Assembly (NCBI RefSeq): GCF_003837865.1
Contig: NZ_RQIS01000001.1
Coordinates: 595,144 to 659,143 of the forward strand
Length of the DNA stretch: 64,000 bases
Direction: 5' to 3'
Source of the DNA: Paraburkholderia dinghuensis
GTDB lineage: Bacteria > Pseudomonadota > Gammaproteobacteria > Burkholderiales > Burkholderiaceae
Shown: positions 9,089 through 19,127 of the stretch, piece after piece
Numbering within the stretch: the stretch's first letter is position 1
Layout of the letters: each line of letters begins with the position of its first letter
Translations under genes and position numbers: made by a program
Notes under the pieces: generated by a model
The model's database searches: none
What the model was told of the DNA's origin: nothing
The model's input: only the letters and a program-made list of their open reading frames with translations

Positions 9089-9200
9089 CGATCGTCAGCC
9101 ACTGAACGCACCGGACGACGATAGCGCCGCCGATGCTGCCGGAGTCACGCGCAAATCGCGCCGTTCACCGGGAAAAATCGAAAGACAGAACGTGCGTACA

Positions 9201-10562
9201 TCAACTTACGCGCCGCCCCGCAAGTTGCGCCAACGCCCTCACCGCGCGAGTGATCTGCTCCGGCTCATGCGTCGAACAAATAAAAAACCGCAGCCGCGCC
9301 GCTTTTTCCTCGACGGCCGGATAAAAGATCGGCTGCACGTTGATCCCTTCGTCAAACAGCGAATTCGCCCACTGCGCGGCTTTCACCGAACTTCCGGTGA
9401 TCACCGGCACGACGGCGAACCCCTCGCTCGTGCCAGTATCGAGACCGGCGGCACGCGCCTCGGTCAGGAACTGGCGTCCGCGCGCCTGCAACCGCGCGAC
9501 ACGCTCCGGTTCCGCAAGCATGCATTCCAGCGCGGCAAGCGACGCTTCGGCAAGCGACGGCGCAAGCCCAACGCTGTACGTGAAACCCGGCGCGAGATAG
9601 CGCAGCATGTCCACGAGCGGCTGGCAGCCGGCGATGAATCCGCCACAACCGGCCAGCGTTTTGCTCATCGTGCCCATCCAGAGGTCCACGCGAGCGGACT
9701 CGACGCCGCATTGTTCGCGGATGCCCTTGCCCGTCGCGCCAAGCACGCCAAGCGAATGCGCTTCGTCGACCATCAGAAACCCGCCGTGACGCTCCTTCAC
9801 TTCGCAGAAACGCTGCAGGTCCGGAAAATCGCCGTCCATGCTGTACAGCCCTTCGATCGCGATCAGCACGTTCCGGTAGTCGCCGCGCACACGGGCAAGC
9901 AGTTCGTCGAGCGCCTGCCAGTCGTTATGCGCAAAGCTCAGCCGTTTCGCGCCGCTCAGTTGCGCACCCATCAGGATGCTGTTGTGCGCAAGCGAGTCGT
10001 GTACGACCAGGTCGCCCGGCCCGAACAGCGTGTCGATCACAGTCACGTTCGTCGCGTGACCGCTGACGAACGCGAGGCAATCATCGGTTTCGTACAGCGA
10101 AGCGAGCGCGTGTTCGAGTTCGCGATGCACCGGACGCTCACCGGCAACGATGCGGCTCGCCGAGGCCGACGTGCCGTAACGGTCGACAGCCGCTTTCGTC
10201 CGCGCCACGACCACCGGGTCGCCAGCGAACCCAAGGTAGCTGTAGTTCGCAAAATTCACGTATTCGCGGCCGTCGATTCGGGTCGTCGCACCCGCGATAC
10301 CTTCGTGAACGCGAAAGAACGGCGACTCGACACGCAGCCGCGCGCCCATCTCGCGCATCAACCTGACTTGCTGATATTGCGGCATCGATTCGAAGCGTTC
10401 ACGCGGCGACACAAGGTGCGCGGTCTGCGCAGCGCGCGGATCGGGCGCACCGGGTGCCGCGGCCGCCGCGGTCGCCCGCTCCAGTTGCCGCTTCAACGCT
10501 TTGGCCGCCAACTGCTGGCGCAGGTTTTCTCCAATTCCCATCCGATTTATTCCGAACTGCAT
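9201..10562 (-). CDS. wcbT: PLP-dependent alpha-oxoamine synthase (AONS/SPT family), capsule-associated
   Basis: Family members condense an acyl thioester with an amino acid, with loss of CO2, to give an alpha-amino ketone (AONS, serine palmitoyltransferase, KBL). PLP-binding features are clear: VNFANYSYLGFAGDP near the start, the aldimine-region SGHATNVTVI, VDEAHSLGVLG, and the Schiff-base lysine in TMSKTLAGCGGF. The ATG at 10562 lies 16 bases past the LpxC-like stop; earlier and later starts are possible. A helical, alanine-rich extension of about 60 residues before the core could dock a carrier protein (inference). The PKS two genes upstream lacks a thioesterase, so this enzyme is the obvious candidate to release its chain. 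The gene order matches WcbT of B. pseudomallei and the protein family matches RkpG of Sinorhizobium. Confidence 0.85.
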   Translation of the reverse strand: MQFGINRMGIGENLRQQLAAKALKRQLERATAAAAAPGAPDPRAAQTAHLVSPRERFESMPQYQQVRLMREMGARLRVESPFFRVHEGIAGATTRIDGREYVNFANYSYLGFAGDPVVVARTKAAVDRYGTSASASRIVAGERPVHRELEHALASLYETDDCLAFVSGHATNVTVIDTLFGPGDLVVHDSLAHNSILMGAQLSGAKRLSFAHNDWQALDELLARVRGDYRNVLIAIEGLYSMDGDFPDLQRFCEVKERHGGFLMVDEAHSLGVLGATGKGIREQCGVESARVDLWMGTMSKTLAGCGGFIAGCQPLVDMLRYLAPGFTYSVGLAPSLAEASLAALECMLAEPERVARLQARGRQFLTEARAAGLDTGTSEGFAVVPVITGSSVKAAQWANSLFDEGINVQPIFYPAVEEKAARLRFFICSTHEPEQITRAVRALAQLAGRRVS

Positions 10563-10578
10563 ATCTGCCAGGCCCGCA

Positions 10579-11535
10579 TCAAGCGCGCGCCTCGACCCAT
10601 TCGCACGCACCGGGCGTGGCGAGCAGCGCCGAGAGCAGCCTGTAATTCATTTCATGGGTCGGACGTCGCGCCGTTACGTGTCCGAGCAGCGGTGCGCCCG
10701 CGAGCGCGAGGTCACCGACGAGATCCAGCACGCGATGCCGTACGAATTCGTCCGGCTGACGCAAACCACCGATCACGCGCTTGCCAACGACCGATGCGGT
10801 GCACGACGGACTCGCGCCACGCAGGATCGGCATCCCGCGCAGATAGCCGACCACGATCGCCGGCACCGCCCATTTGATCTGACCGTACGAGCGCGCCGAC
10901 GCAATCTCGTCGGCGAACGTGCGCGGCGTAAGCTGTCCACTCCATTCCATTTCGCCGAAGCCCTTCAGGTCGTTGTTACGCACGGTCAGTGCGTAGTCCT
11001 CAGCGGGCTCGACGCGCATCTCGCGACGCGCAGCGCCCTTGCCGTCAGCGACGCTGACCGGTTTCAGCACGCGCAGAAAGCGCTTCGGCCCCGGCAGCGC
11101 GGTGCGGCCGCAGGCGGTGATCGCATCGATCCAGGGCTGAGCGCTGCCGTCGAGGATCGGCACTTCCTCTGTGTCGAGTTCCACGATCGCATGATCGATC
11201 TCGCACGCGAGCAACGACGCGAGCAGATGCTCGACCGTGCGCACGCCGACACCGTCGGCCGCGCGCAGCATCGTGCACAGCGGCTGCGCGTGGCGCAGCG
11301 ATGGATCGGCGGACACCACGCCGAGCGTGTGTCCGTCGCGAACACGCCGGAAGGTGATGCCGCGCTGCCCATCCCGCTCGGACTGCGACGGCCCGGCAGG
11401 CAGGATCCGCACGTTCACGCGCCGCCCGGTGTGCAGGCCGCGTCCCGACAACACGAGGGGCCGGCTGAGCGTCCCTTCGCTTGCCTGCCAGCCCGGGGGC
11501 AACGTCACTGCACCAATGCCGGCTTCTGCAAGCAT
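10579..11535 (-). CDS. LpxC-like zinc deacetylase within the capsule operon
   Basis: LpxC removes acetate from UDP-3-O-acyl-GlcNAc in lipid A synthesis. This 318-aa protein keeps the main active-site features: GRGLHTG near the start, TVEHLLASL (Glu and zinc-ligand His), RHRVLDLVGDL (zinc His and Asp) and PTHEMN (the general-acid His region). The lysine after the zinc His in E. coli LpxC is arginine here. The start is well supported by a strong AGGAGG seven bases before the ATG at 11535, inside the PKS 3' end (31-base overlap). A second LpxC in a capsule operon next to a lipid synthase suggests a deacetylation on a capsule lipid or sugar rather than lipid A; the substrate is unknown. Position corresponds to wcbS. 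Confidence 0.85.
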   Translation of the reverse strand: MLAEAGIGAVTLPPGWQASEGTLSRPLVLSGRGLHTGRRVNVRILPAGPSQSERDGQRGITFRRVRDGHTLGVVSADPSLRHAQPLCTMLRAADGVGVRTVEHLLASLLACEIDHAIVELDTEEVPILDGSAQPWIDAITACGRTALPGPKRFLRVLKPVSVADGKGAARREMRVEPAEDYALTVRNNDLKGFGEMEWSGQLTPRTFADEIASARSYGQIKWAVPAIVVGYLRGMPILRGASPSCTASVVGKRVIGGLRQPDEFVRHRVLDLVGDLALAGAPLLGHVTARRPTHEMNYRLLSALLATPGACEWVEARA

Positions 11536-14500
11536 CGCCCGTCCTCCTGATGTTGTCCTTCGCTTTCCTTATTACTTTCGAGAACGGCACGCGCGTCGTC
11601 TTCATCGAGCGCGTGCCGTGCGGCGAATGCCGCAACCTGTTCGTCCGCCGCACCGGCAGCGCCGGGTTCGCCTGCTTGCGGCCCGTCGAGCAGATCGACG
11701 ATCCGCACGGCGAGCGCGTTCACGGTCGCGCCTTCTGCGATCGCCATGATCGACAGCCTCACGCCGAACGATTCCTGGACGGCCATGCCGAGTTCCATGC
11801 CCATCAGCGAGTCCATGCCGAGATCGAGCACGGAACGATCGAGATCGATGCGTTCCGGCGACATGTGCAGGATGCGGGCGATCTGGCCGCGCAGCGTCGT
11901 CTCGACCAGCGCGACGGCTTCCGCCCTCGGCAGCGAACGCATTTGTTCGAGCCGCAGATGGTCGTCCTCCGACGTCTCCGACGCACCGCCCTTCAGCGCC
12001 GCGTAGCGGCGAGCCTGCGCGGCAGGCATGCCGCGCGCGATCGCTGACCAGTCGAGACGCACCACGGCTTCGCCGGGCGCTCCGCTCACGAGCACGCGCT
12101 CGAGCGCGGCCATTGCCTCGCCGGACGTGATCGACGCACCGCCAATGCGGCCCTGCAGTGCTTCACGCGTCGCGCTGTTGCGCGCGAGAAAGCCGACGTC
12201 CTCGATGGGGCCCCACGCCATGAACGCGGCGGGCAGTCCGGTTGTGCGGCGATGCGCGACAAGCGCCTCGAGAAAACTGTTCGCCGCGACATATGCACCC
12301 TGTCCCGGATTGCCGAGATACGTGGTGGCGGACGAATACAACACGAAGAAGTCGAGCGCACAGCGCTGCGTCGCGCGATGCAGGTTCCATGCGCCCGCGA
12401 CCTTCGGTTCGAACACGGCTTGCATGCGCGCGTCGTCGAAGTTGCGCAACAGTCCGTCGTCGATGTGCATCGCCGAGTGCAGCACACCCTTCAGTGGCGT
12501 GCCGCGGCTTTCGATCTCGCTGACAAGACGGTTGAGCGCGTCCGGGTCGGCGACGTCGCACGACGCGACCGATACGCTCACGCCTTGTTCGGCAGCCCAG
12601 CGTCCGGTTTCCTGCGTCCTCGCGCCGTCGAGCAAGCCGCTGCGGCTCGCGAGCGTCACATGACGCGCGCCGCGCGAGATCATCCAGCGCGCGCTCTCGT
12701 AACCGAGGCCGCCCGTGCCGCCGATGACCAGATACGCTGCCTGCGGGTCCAGCCGCAGCGCCGGCTGTTCGGCGCCGCGGGCCGGCGCTGGCGTGCCCGA
12801 CGCATACGTGACGAGCACCTTGCCGATCTGGCGCGCCTGCTGCATGTAGCGAAACGCTTCTTCGACGCGCGCGGCCGGGAACGCGCGGTACGGCAACGGA
12901 TGCAGTACGTCGCGCGCGAACAGGTCCATCACCTCTCCGAACAGACGCGCCGTGAGTCCGGGCAGCGTCCCCATCAACTGATCCGCATCGATGCCGAAAT
13001 AGCTGATGTTGTTGCGGAACGGACGCAAGCCGATCTGGCTGTTCTCGTAGAAATCGCGCTTGCCCAGTTCGAGGAAACGGCCGAACGGACGCAGCGTGTC
13101 GATGCCGCGCACCATCGCTTCGCCCGCGAGCGAATTGAGCACGACGTCCACGCCCTCGCCGTTCGTGTACGCCAGAATCTCGTCGGCAAACCCGAGGCTG
13201 CGCGAATCGAACACGCGATCGGCCCCGAGCAGACGCACGAATTCGCGCTTTTCGTCGGTGCCGGCCGTCGCGAGCACTTCCGCGCCGAGGTGGAGCGCGA
13301 GCTTGATCGCCGCGATACCGACACCGCCCGCACCGCCGTGTACGAGCACACGCTCGCCGCGCCGCAGCCGTGCAAGCTCGCTCAGCGCGTAGTACGCGGT
13401 GAAGAAGGTCGTCGGGATCGTCGCGGCTTCCTCGAACGACATGTCGTCCGGCTTGCGCGCGATCGCCGTCGCGCGTGTGATCACGCGCGTCGCGAACGAT
13501 GCGGGTGCAAAACCGAGCACGGCATCACCCACCGCCCAGTTTGCGACGTCCGCGCCCACGCGGACGACTCGCCCCGACAACTCCATGCCGATCGTCGCGC
13601 CCGCAAAACCGGTCTCGACCGCTTCGTCCGACAGCAGTCCCATCGCGTACATCACGTCGCGGAAATTCAGTCCGGTCGCGACCGGCGCGATCTCAACCTC
13701 GTCCGCAGCCAGTTCGCGCTGCTGCAACGCGAACCATTCGAGATTGCGCAGCGAGCCGGGCATGTCGAACGCCAGCACCGCGGGCGACGTGACAAGCGCC
13801 GCATCGCTGCGCTGCGCGGCCTGCTGCGCCGACAGCATGCGGGGCACGTAGCGGCCCTGTGGCGCAAGCAGAACTTCTTCCTCGCCGTCGTCGTTGAGCA
13901 GCGCGCGCACGAGTTGCAGCGCTTCATGCTCACCTGCAACCGTCACGTCGATCAGGCGCAGCGAAAGCGCCGGATACTCGTTCGCGATCACGCGGCCGAG
14001 GCCCCACAGCGTCGCCTGTTCGGGATGCGCCGACGCGTCGCCGGCAAACGGTGCGCCGCCGCGCGTCACGACGCACAGCCGGACCTGCGCGGCCACGCCG
14101 GCTGCGTCGATCTCGCGTACGAGCGCGGCAAGCGCCAGCGCCAGCGCGCCGTGCTGCTGCGCGCGCATCAGATCGGCGCCGGTGGCGTCATCGCGTTGCG
14201 CAAGCGGCAAGTGCGATGCGACGAACACGACGTGTGCCGGCGCCACGTTGTGCGAAAACCATGCGGCAGCGTCGCGTGTGCACGTCGATTCGACATCGCA
14301 GCCGGCGCGCGCAAGCTCGGCTTCCAGCGCGGCGCCGAATGCATCGTCGCCGTGCTGCACGATCAGCCAGGGTTGGTCGCCGGCAGCGGTGAGGTCCGCG
14401 TGCCGCACTGCCGCCGACCTGCGTGCGACGACGAGCGTCGGCATTCCTTCCAGATCGAGTTGCTGCTCCGTGTGGCGCACCACTTCCTGAAGCCCCGCAC

Positions 14501-17500
14501 GCTCGCACAGCGACACGATCGCGGCCGGCGTGAGCGCGCCGTGCGCCGGGGCCGCGATTTCGCGGCCCGCCACGCCGAACACGATGTCGGTAAGACGGCT
14601 GCGCCGCGCATCGGCCAGAACGAAGATGCCGCCCGGCGCGAGCCGGTCGACCATCGCCCGGAGCACTACGAGCGCGTCCGCGTGTTCGCCTGGCATCCGG
14701 TTCACGACGATCACGTCGAACGGCGCGGCGTCGCCGCAGCGCGAGAACAGCGGTTCGTTCTCCGCGAGCAGCAGCGTCTGCACGTGGGCGAGCGTTTCGG
14801 CGTCCACCGCAGCCAGTTGCTGATGCGTGCCGGCAAGCACGTACTCGCACTGGGCCGCTGGCAGATCGCGGCCAAGGTCGAGCGGCTGAAGCACTTCGCC
14901 GCTCGCCGCGCCGATCTCCAGCACGCGCAGGCGGCGCGTGCGCGGCCATGCGGCCAACGCCTGAGTCACGCATGCGACGAGCATCGCGCGGGCATGGGCC
15001 CACGTCGGCGACGTATCGAAGAACTGCTCGATGAGGCTGCGTCCCGTTGACGAATAAGGCGCGATAGCGTCCGGCGACCCATCGCGCAATACGCGCGGCA
15101 ATGCCGCACCCGCGTGCGCGAGCAGCGTCAGCTCGGCGACGTGAGCCGGCGACGACGCGAGAACTTCGCGCCATAGCGCGTCCGCCGTGGGCGCCGCCGC
15201 GCAGGCCGCGTCATCGCGGACGAGACGCTCGCCGTCGAACTGCGCGAATCCGTCTTCGACGGCGATCTGCGCGAGGCGCGTCAACAGGTGCGGATTCGCG
15301 TGTGCCGGAAGCTTCGGCTGTGCGAACACGTCGAGCGCATCGAGCGCATCGAGCGCGTACCGGCCCGCCAGCACGTCGAGCAACGGCAGCGTTTCGGTGA
15401 GATGCCGCCTGCGCTGTGCGCCGTCTTCGCATGACGACAATTGCCCGCACGCGCGCTCGACGATCGCAGCGGGCGAAGGCAGCGCGGCAGCGGTGAAGTC
15501 GCCCGGCAGCGGCCGCGCTTCGAGCGCGTACGCAAAACGCGCGGGAGCGCCATGACGGCGGCCGGCCAGGTCAACGCGCCGGAACCGGCACGCAGCGAGT
15601 CGAGCGACGACCGCGCCGGCCGCGTCGAGGAACTCGAACGACGCGACCACTGAATGCGGGCTGCGACGCTGCACACGCACGAGCACGCGGCGCACCGAAT
15701 CGCCGCGCAGAAAATCGACACGTCCTATCTGCACGGGCACATACGCGGCGCCCGCGCCGCGATGCGCGGCGTCGTCCTGCGCGAGGATGGCGAAGAGCGG
15801 ATGGAAGCCGCTGTCCATCAGCGCGGGATGCAGCAGATAGCCGGCTTGCGCGTCGCCGAGGGTCGACGGCGTGTCGAGCTCGGCGAGCGCGGCGTCGCCT
15901 GACACCCGCACCGACCGCACCCAGCGGAACGCGGGGCCGTAGCTCAGCCCGATCGCGGCCGCACCTTCGTACAACGCGTCGCCGTCAATCGCGGCGCATT
16001 TGTGCAAACACGCGGCCACCGACGCATCAGGCTCGCTGCCCGGAGCAAGCCGGTTGCCGCTCGCGAGCAGGCGACCCGTTACGTTGAGATTCCATGGACC
16101 CTCGCTCATCCGGTCGCGCGTCTCGATCGCAAACGTCGCGGTGCGCGTTTCGATCGTGAAGCGGAACAGCTTCGCGTGCTGCGGCTGGAACACGACCGGC
16201 ATCCGGATCTCGATGTTCTCGAGCGCCGCGTCGGGCGTCCCGAAGAAGATGCGCGCGGCGGCGAGCGCCATTTCCACGTAGCCCGCACCGGGATACGCGA
16301 TGCCGCCGTCCACGACGTGGTCGGCGAGCATCGGCACGCGTTGCGGATCGAGCTGGTTCTCCCACGCGAACGCAGGCTCGTGCAGCCGATAGCCGAGCAG
16401 CGGATGCTCGGCGCGACGACTCGCGAGACCGTAACCCTCGACGGTCGGCTCGACCCAGTACCGCTGGCGCTGCCACGGATAAGTCGGCAACGCGACGTGC
16501 GGCGCATCCGGCACGAAGCGATCGATGTCGACGCGCGCGCCCTGCGCGACAGCCGACAAAACGCCGTGCGCAAGCTTCTCCGCACTTTCCTGACGACGCC
16601 TCAGCAGGGGCACGACGGCGCAGGGCAATTTCAGCGCGGCAAACACCTGCTTCACGTAGTGATGCAGGATCGCATGCGGCGACACCTCGACGAGCACGCG
16701 CACGCGCTCCCCGGCGAGCTGCGCGATCGCATCGCCGAAGCGCACCGGCTCGCGGATGTTGCGCCACCAGTAGTCGGCATCGAGCGCGGTGCCGGATAGC
16801 GTGTCGCCCGTGACCGTCGACACGAACCGTGTGTGTCCTTCCACCGGTGCGAGACCGGCCAGTTCTTCGCGCACGATCGGCGCGATCACGTCCATGCGAT
16901 TGCTGTGGAACGCGTAATCGAGATCGAGTAGCTGGAAAAAGTGACCGCCGGCCGCGAGCGCGGCGCCGAGCGCCTTCAGCTCGTCGAGCGACCCCGCAAG
17001 GGTCACGGCATCCGGGCTGTTGCTGCCGGCGACTTCGACCGTCGACGTCATGGAGAGCCGCTCGATCCACTCGCGCGCTGCGGCCTCGGAAACGCCCGCC
17101 GCCGCCATCCTGCCGGTGCCGCGCGTCAAGCCCTGTGCGGCGCTGCGAACGCGTATCACGCGCAGCGCGTCGGCGAGCGTGAGCGAGCCAGCCGCCCACG
17201 CCGCTGCGATCTCGCCGACGCTATGGCCAACGACCGCGTCAAACTGCACGCCGCGCGCGGTGAGTACGCGCGTGATGCCGACCTGCATTGCGAACAACAG
17301 CGGTTGCGCAATCTCGGTCGCGGCAAGCTGGTCGGCGCCAACGCCTTCGGCGAGCATCGCGGCGAGCGATTCGCTGCCGTCCACGCACCACAGCGCGTCG
17401 AGCTCATCCAGCGCGGCACGGAACACCGGGTCCTGCGCGTAAAGCTCCTTGCCCATGCCGGCCCACTGGCTACCGTTGCCCGCGTAGACGAAGGCGACGC

Positions 17501-19127
17501 GCGATCCGGTTTCCACCGCCCGCCCCAGCGCGATACCGGCGGACTGCGAGCCGTCGGCCTTCGCCAGCGTGTTCAGCGCAACCAATCCTTCGTCGAGACT
17601 GCACGGCGCGATGACAGCACGGTGTTCGAGCCATTGCCGCCGACGCGCCGCAGTCGCGGCAATGCCCGTCCATCCGGCTCCGGCCCGCAAACGCGCGAGA
17701 TAACGTCCGGCCAATGCCCCCAGCGCTTCCGGCGAACGTGCGCTCAGCACGAGCGGCGGCAACGGCGCGTCCCCGGCCACAGGCGACGGCGAACGCAGCG
17801 CGTCGCCGTGCCCATCCGCTGGCGTGGCAACCGCCTCCCTCAGCACGACGTGCGCATTCGTGCCGCCAAAGCCGAACGAGTTGACGCCCACCGTCAACGG
17901 CGCCTGTTCACGCCGTTCGAGCTGCGTGAACCGGTCGACGAAACGCAGGCGTCCCCCCTCGAAATCGATACGCGGATTCGGCGTATTGAAATGCAGCGAG
18001 CGCGGCACCGCGCGATGTCTCAAGCACAGCACGGCCTTCAGCAAACCGGCCATGCCCGCGGCGGTCTCCAGATGGCCGACGTTAGTCTTGACCGACCCGA
18101 TCAACAGCGGATCGGTGGCCGGCCGGCCGCTGGACAATGCTTCGATCAGCGCGCGCGCCTCGATCGGATCGCCAACCGCAGTTCCGGTTCCATGAGCCTC
18201 CACATACGCCACGGAGCGCGGATCGACACCCGCGCGGCGATAGACCGAACGCAACAGGTCGGCCTGCATCGCGGAAGTCGGCACGCTGATGCCGCCCGGC
18301 GAATGACCATCGGAATTCACACCGCTGCCGGCGATGACCGCGTATATCGGGTCGCCGTCGGCCAGCGCGCGGTCGAGCCGCTTGAGCAGCACGAAGCCGC
18401 CGCCCTCGGCGCGGACGTATCCGTCGCCAGCCGCGTCGAACGCGCGGCAACGTCCGGTCGGCGACAGCATCGACGCCTTCGAAAAACCGATGAAACTGAA
18501 CGGGTGCAGCAGCAGGTTCACACCGCCTGCGAGCGCCAGCCCGGTCTCGCCGGACTGCAACGCCTGGACCGCCTGATGAACCGCGACGAGCGACGACGAG
18601 CACGCGGTATCGATCGACATGCTGGGACCGCGCAGATCGAACAGATACGACACGCGATTCGACGCGATGCTCAGTGCGTTGCCGGTGGCCGAATACGGAT
18701 CGATCACAGCCAGATCGTCCATGTTGCGGTTGCCGTAATCCATGCCGCCGACGCCGACGAACACACCGCAATCACGGCCACGCATCGCGTCCGGCGCCAC
18801 GCCGGCGTCTTCGAACGCCTCCCATGCAAGCTCGAGCAGAAGCCGCTGCTGCGGATCCATCTGCGCCGCCTCGCGCGGTGACACGCCGAAGAATTCAGCA
18901 TCGAAGCCGGCGACGTCGTCGAGGACACCCGCCGCGAACGTGTAGCTCTTCCCCGGCTCCGACTTCGTCGGATGCTGGTAGAACGCCGTACCGAACCGGG
19001 ACGGCGGGATAGCGGTCACTGCATCGCGCTCGCCGCACAGCAGTTGCCAGAATTCCTCGGGCCCTTCAACCCCGCCAGGAAACCGGCACGACATCCCGAT
19101 TATTGCGATCTTGCTTTCCATCATCAT
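11505..19127 (-). CDS. wcbR: Type I reducing polyketide/fatty-acid synthase, 2540 aa, no thioesterase
   Basis: Single-module multidomain synthase that would build a reduced acyl chain on its own carrier domain. Domains in order: ketosynthase (DTACSSS Cys near 174, EAHGTGTAVGD, KTNVGHLETAAG); acyltransferase (GHSVGE near 634; YAFHS, malonyl-like); dehydratase (HVVDGGIAYPG near 937); a methyltransferase-like domain (VLEIGAASGE near 1400, activity uncertain); a structural KR-like stretch; enoylreductase (VLVHGGAGGVGIAA near 1926); ketoreductase (IGGTGGLGYE near 2131, Tyr in GAYVAANS near 2278); and carrier protein (GMDSLMG near 2438). No thioesterase follows. One complete reducing module suggests iterative use. 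The ATG at 19127 overlaps the previous stop; ATGs at 19124 and 19121 are also possible. Order and size match B. pseudomallei WcbR and resemble rhizobial RkpA. Confidence 0.9.
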   Translation of the reverse strand: MMMESKIAIIGMSCRFPGGVEGPEEFWQLLCGERDAVTAIPPSRFGTAFYQHPTKSEPGKSYTFAAGVLDDVAGFDAEFFGVSPREAAQMDPQQRLLLELAWEAFEDAGVAPDAMRGRDCGVFVGVGGMDYGNRNMDDLAVIDPYSATGNALSIASNRVSYLFDLRGPSMSIDTACSSSLVAVHQAVQALQSGETGLALAGGVNLLLHPFSFIGFSKASMLSPTGRCRAFDAAGDGYVRAEGGGFVLLKRLDRALADGDPIYAVIAGSGVNSDGHSPGGISVPTSAMQADLLRSVYRRAGVDPRSVAYVEAHGTGTAVGDPIEARALIEALSSGRPATDPLLIGSVKTNVGHLETAAGMAGLLKAVLCLRHRAVPRSLHFNTPNPRIDFEGGRLRFVDRFTQLERREQAPLTVGVNSFGFGGTNAHVVLREAVATPADGHGDALRSPSPVAGDAPLPPLVLSARSPEALGALAGRYLARLRAGAGWTGIAATAARRRQWLEHRAVIAPCSLDEGLVALNTLAKADGSQSAGIALGRAVETGSRVAFVYAGNGSQWAGMGKELYAQDPVFRAALDELDALWCVDGSESLAAMLAEGVGADQLAATEIAQPLLFAMQVGITRVLTARGVQFDAVVGHSVGEIAAAWAAGSLTLADALRVIRVRSAAQGLTRGTGRMAAAGVSEAAAREWIERLSMTSTVEVAGSNSPDAVTLAGSLDELKALGAALAAGGHFFQLLDLDYAFHSNRMDVIAPIVREELAGLAPVEGHTRFVSTVTGDTLSGTALDADYWWRNIREPVRFGDAIAQLAGERVRVLVEVSPHAILHHYVKQVFAALKLPCAVVPLLRRRQESAEKLAHGVLSAVAQGARVDIDRFVPDAPHVALPTYPWQRQRYWVEPTVEGYGLASRRAEHPLLGYRLHEPAFAWENQLDPQRVPMLADHVVDGGIAYPGAGYVEMALAAARIFFGTPDAALENIEIRMPVVFQPQHAKLFRFTIETRTATFAIETRDRMSEGPWNLNVTGRLLASGNRLAPGSEPDASVAACLHKCAAIDGDALYEGAAAIGLSYGPAFRWVRSVRVSGDAALAELDTPSTLGDAQAGYLLHPALMDSGFHPLFAILAQDDAAHRGAGAAYVPVQIGRVDFLRGDSVRRVLVRVQRRSPHSVVASFEFLDAAGAVVARLAACRFRRVDLAGRRHGAPARFAYALEARPLPGDFTAAALPSPAAIVERACGQLSSCEDGAQRRRHLTETLPLLDVLAGRYALDALDALDVFAQPKLPAHANPHLLTRLAQIAVEDGFAQFDGERLVRDDAACAAAPTADALWREVLASSPAHVAELTLLAHAGAALPRVLRDGSPDAIAPYSSTGRSLIEQFFDTSPTWAHARAMLVACVTQALAAWPRTRRLRVLEIGAASGEVLQPLDLGRDLPAAQCEYVLAGTHQQLAAVDAETLAHVQTLLLAENEPLFSRCGDAAPFDVIVVNRMPGEHADALVVLRAMVDRLAPGGIFVLADARRSRLTDIVFGVAGREIAAPAHGALTPAAIVSLCERAGLQEVVRHTEQQLDLEGMPTLVVARRSAAVRHADLTAAGDQPWLIVQHGDDAFGAALEAELARAGCDVESTCTRDAAAWFSHNVAPAHVVFVASHLPLAQRDDATGADLMRAQQHGALALALAALVREIDAAGVAAQVRLCVVTRGGAPFAGDASAHPEQATLWGLGRVIANEYPALSLRLIDVTVAGEHEALQLVRALLNDDGEEEVLLAPQGRYVPRMLSAQQAAQRSDAALVTSPAVLAFDMPGSLRNLEWFALQQRELAADEVEIAPVATGLNFRDVMYAMGLLSDEAVETGFAGATIGMELSGRVVRVGADVANWAVGDAVLGFAPASFATRVITRATAIARKPDDMSFEEAATIPTTFFTAYYALSELARLRRGERVLVHGGAGGVGIAAIKLALHLGAEVLATAGTDEKREFVRLLGADRVFDSRSLGFADEILAYTNGEGVDVVLNSLAGEAMVRGIDTLRPFGRFLELGKRDFYENSQIGLRPFRNNISYFGIDADQLMGTLPGLTARLFGEVMDLFARDVLHPLPYRAFPAARVEEAFRYMQQARQIGKVLVTYASGTPAPARGAEQPALRLDPQAAYLVIGGTGGLGYESARWMISRGARHVTLASRSGLLDGARTQETGRWAAEQGVSVSVASCDVADPDALNRLVSEIESRGTPLKGVLHSAMHIDDGLLRNFDDARMQAVFEPKVAGAWNLHRATQRCALDFFVLYSSATTYLGNPGQGAYVAANSFLEALVAHRRTTGLPAAFMAWGPIEDVGFLARNSATREALQGRIGGASITSGEAMAALERVLVSGAPGEAVVRLDWSAIARGMPAAQARRYAALKGGASETSEDDHLRLEQMRSLPRAEAVALVETTLRGQIARILHMSPERIDLDRSVLDLGMDSLMGMELGMAVQESFGVRLSIMAIAEGATVNALAVRIVDLLDGPQAGEPGAAGAADEQVAAFAARHALDEDDARAVLESNKESEGQHQEDGRCLQKPALVQ

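Noticed and set aside
8844..10877. 677-codon plus-strand open frame across the OPX and PLP-enzyme genes
   Set aside because: Arg-rich antisense translation without recognisable domains; the minus-strand genes are certain.
12252..15050. 932-codon plus-strand open frame opposite the PKS gene
   Set aside because: It is rich in Arg, His and Ala with no domain, a typical antisense frame in high-GC coding DNA; the minus-strand PKS has all motifs.
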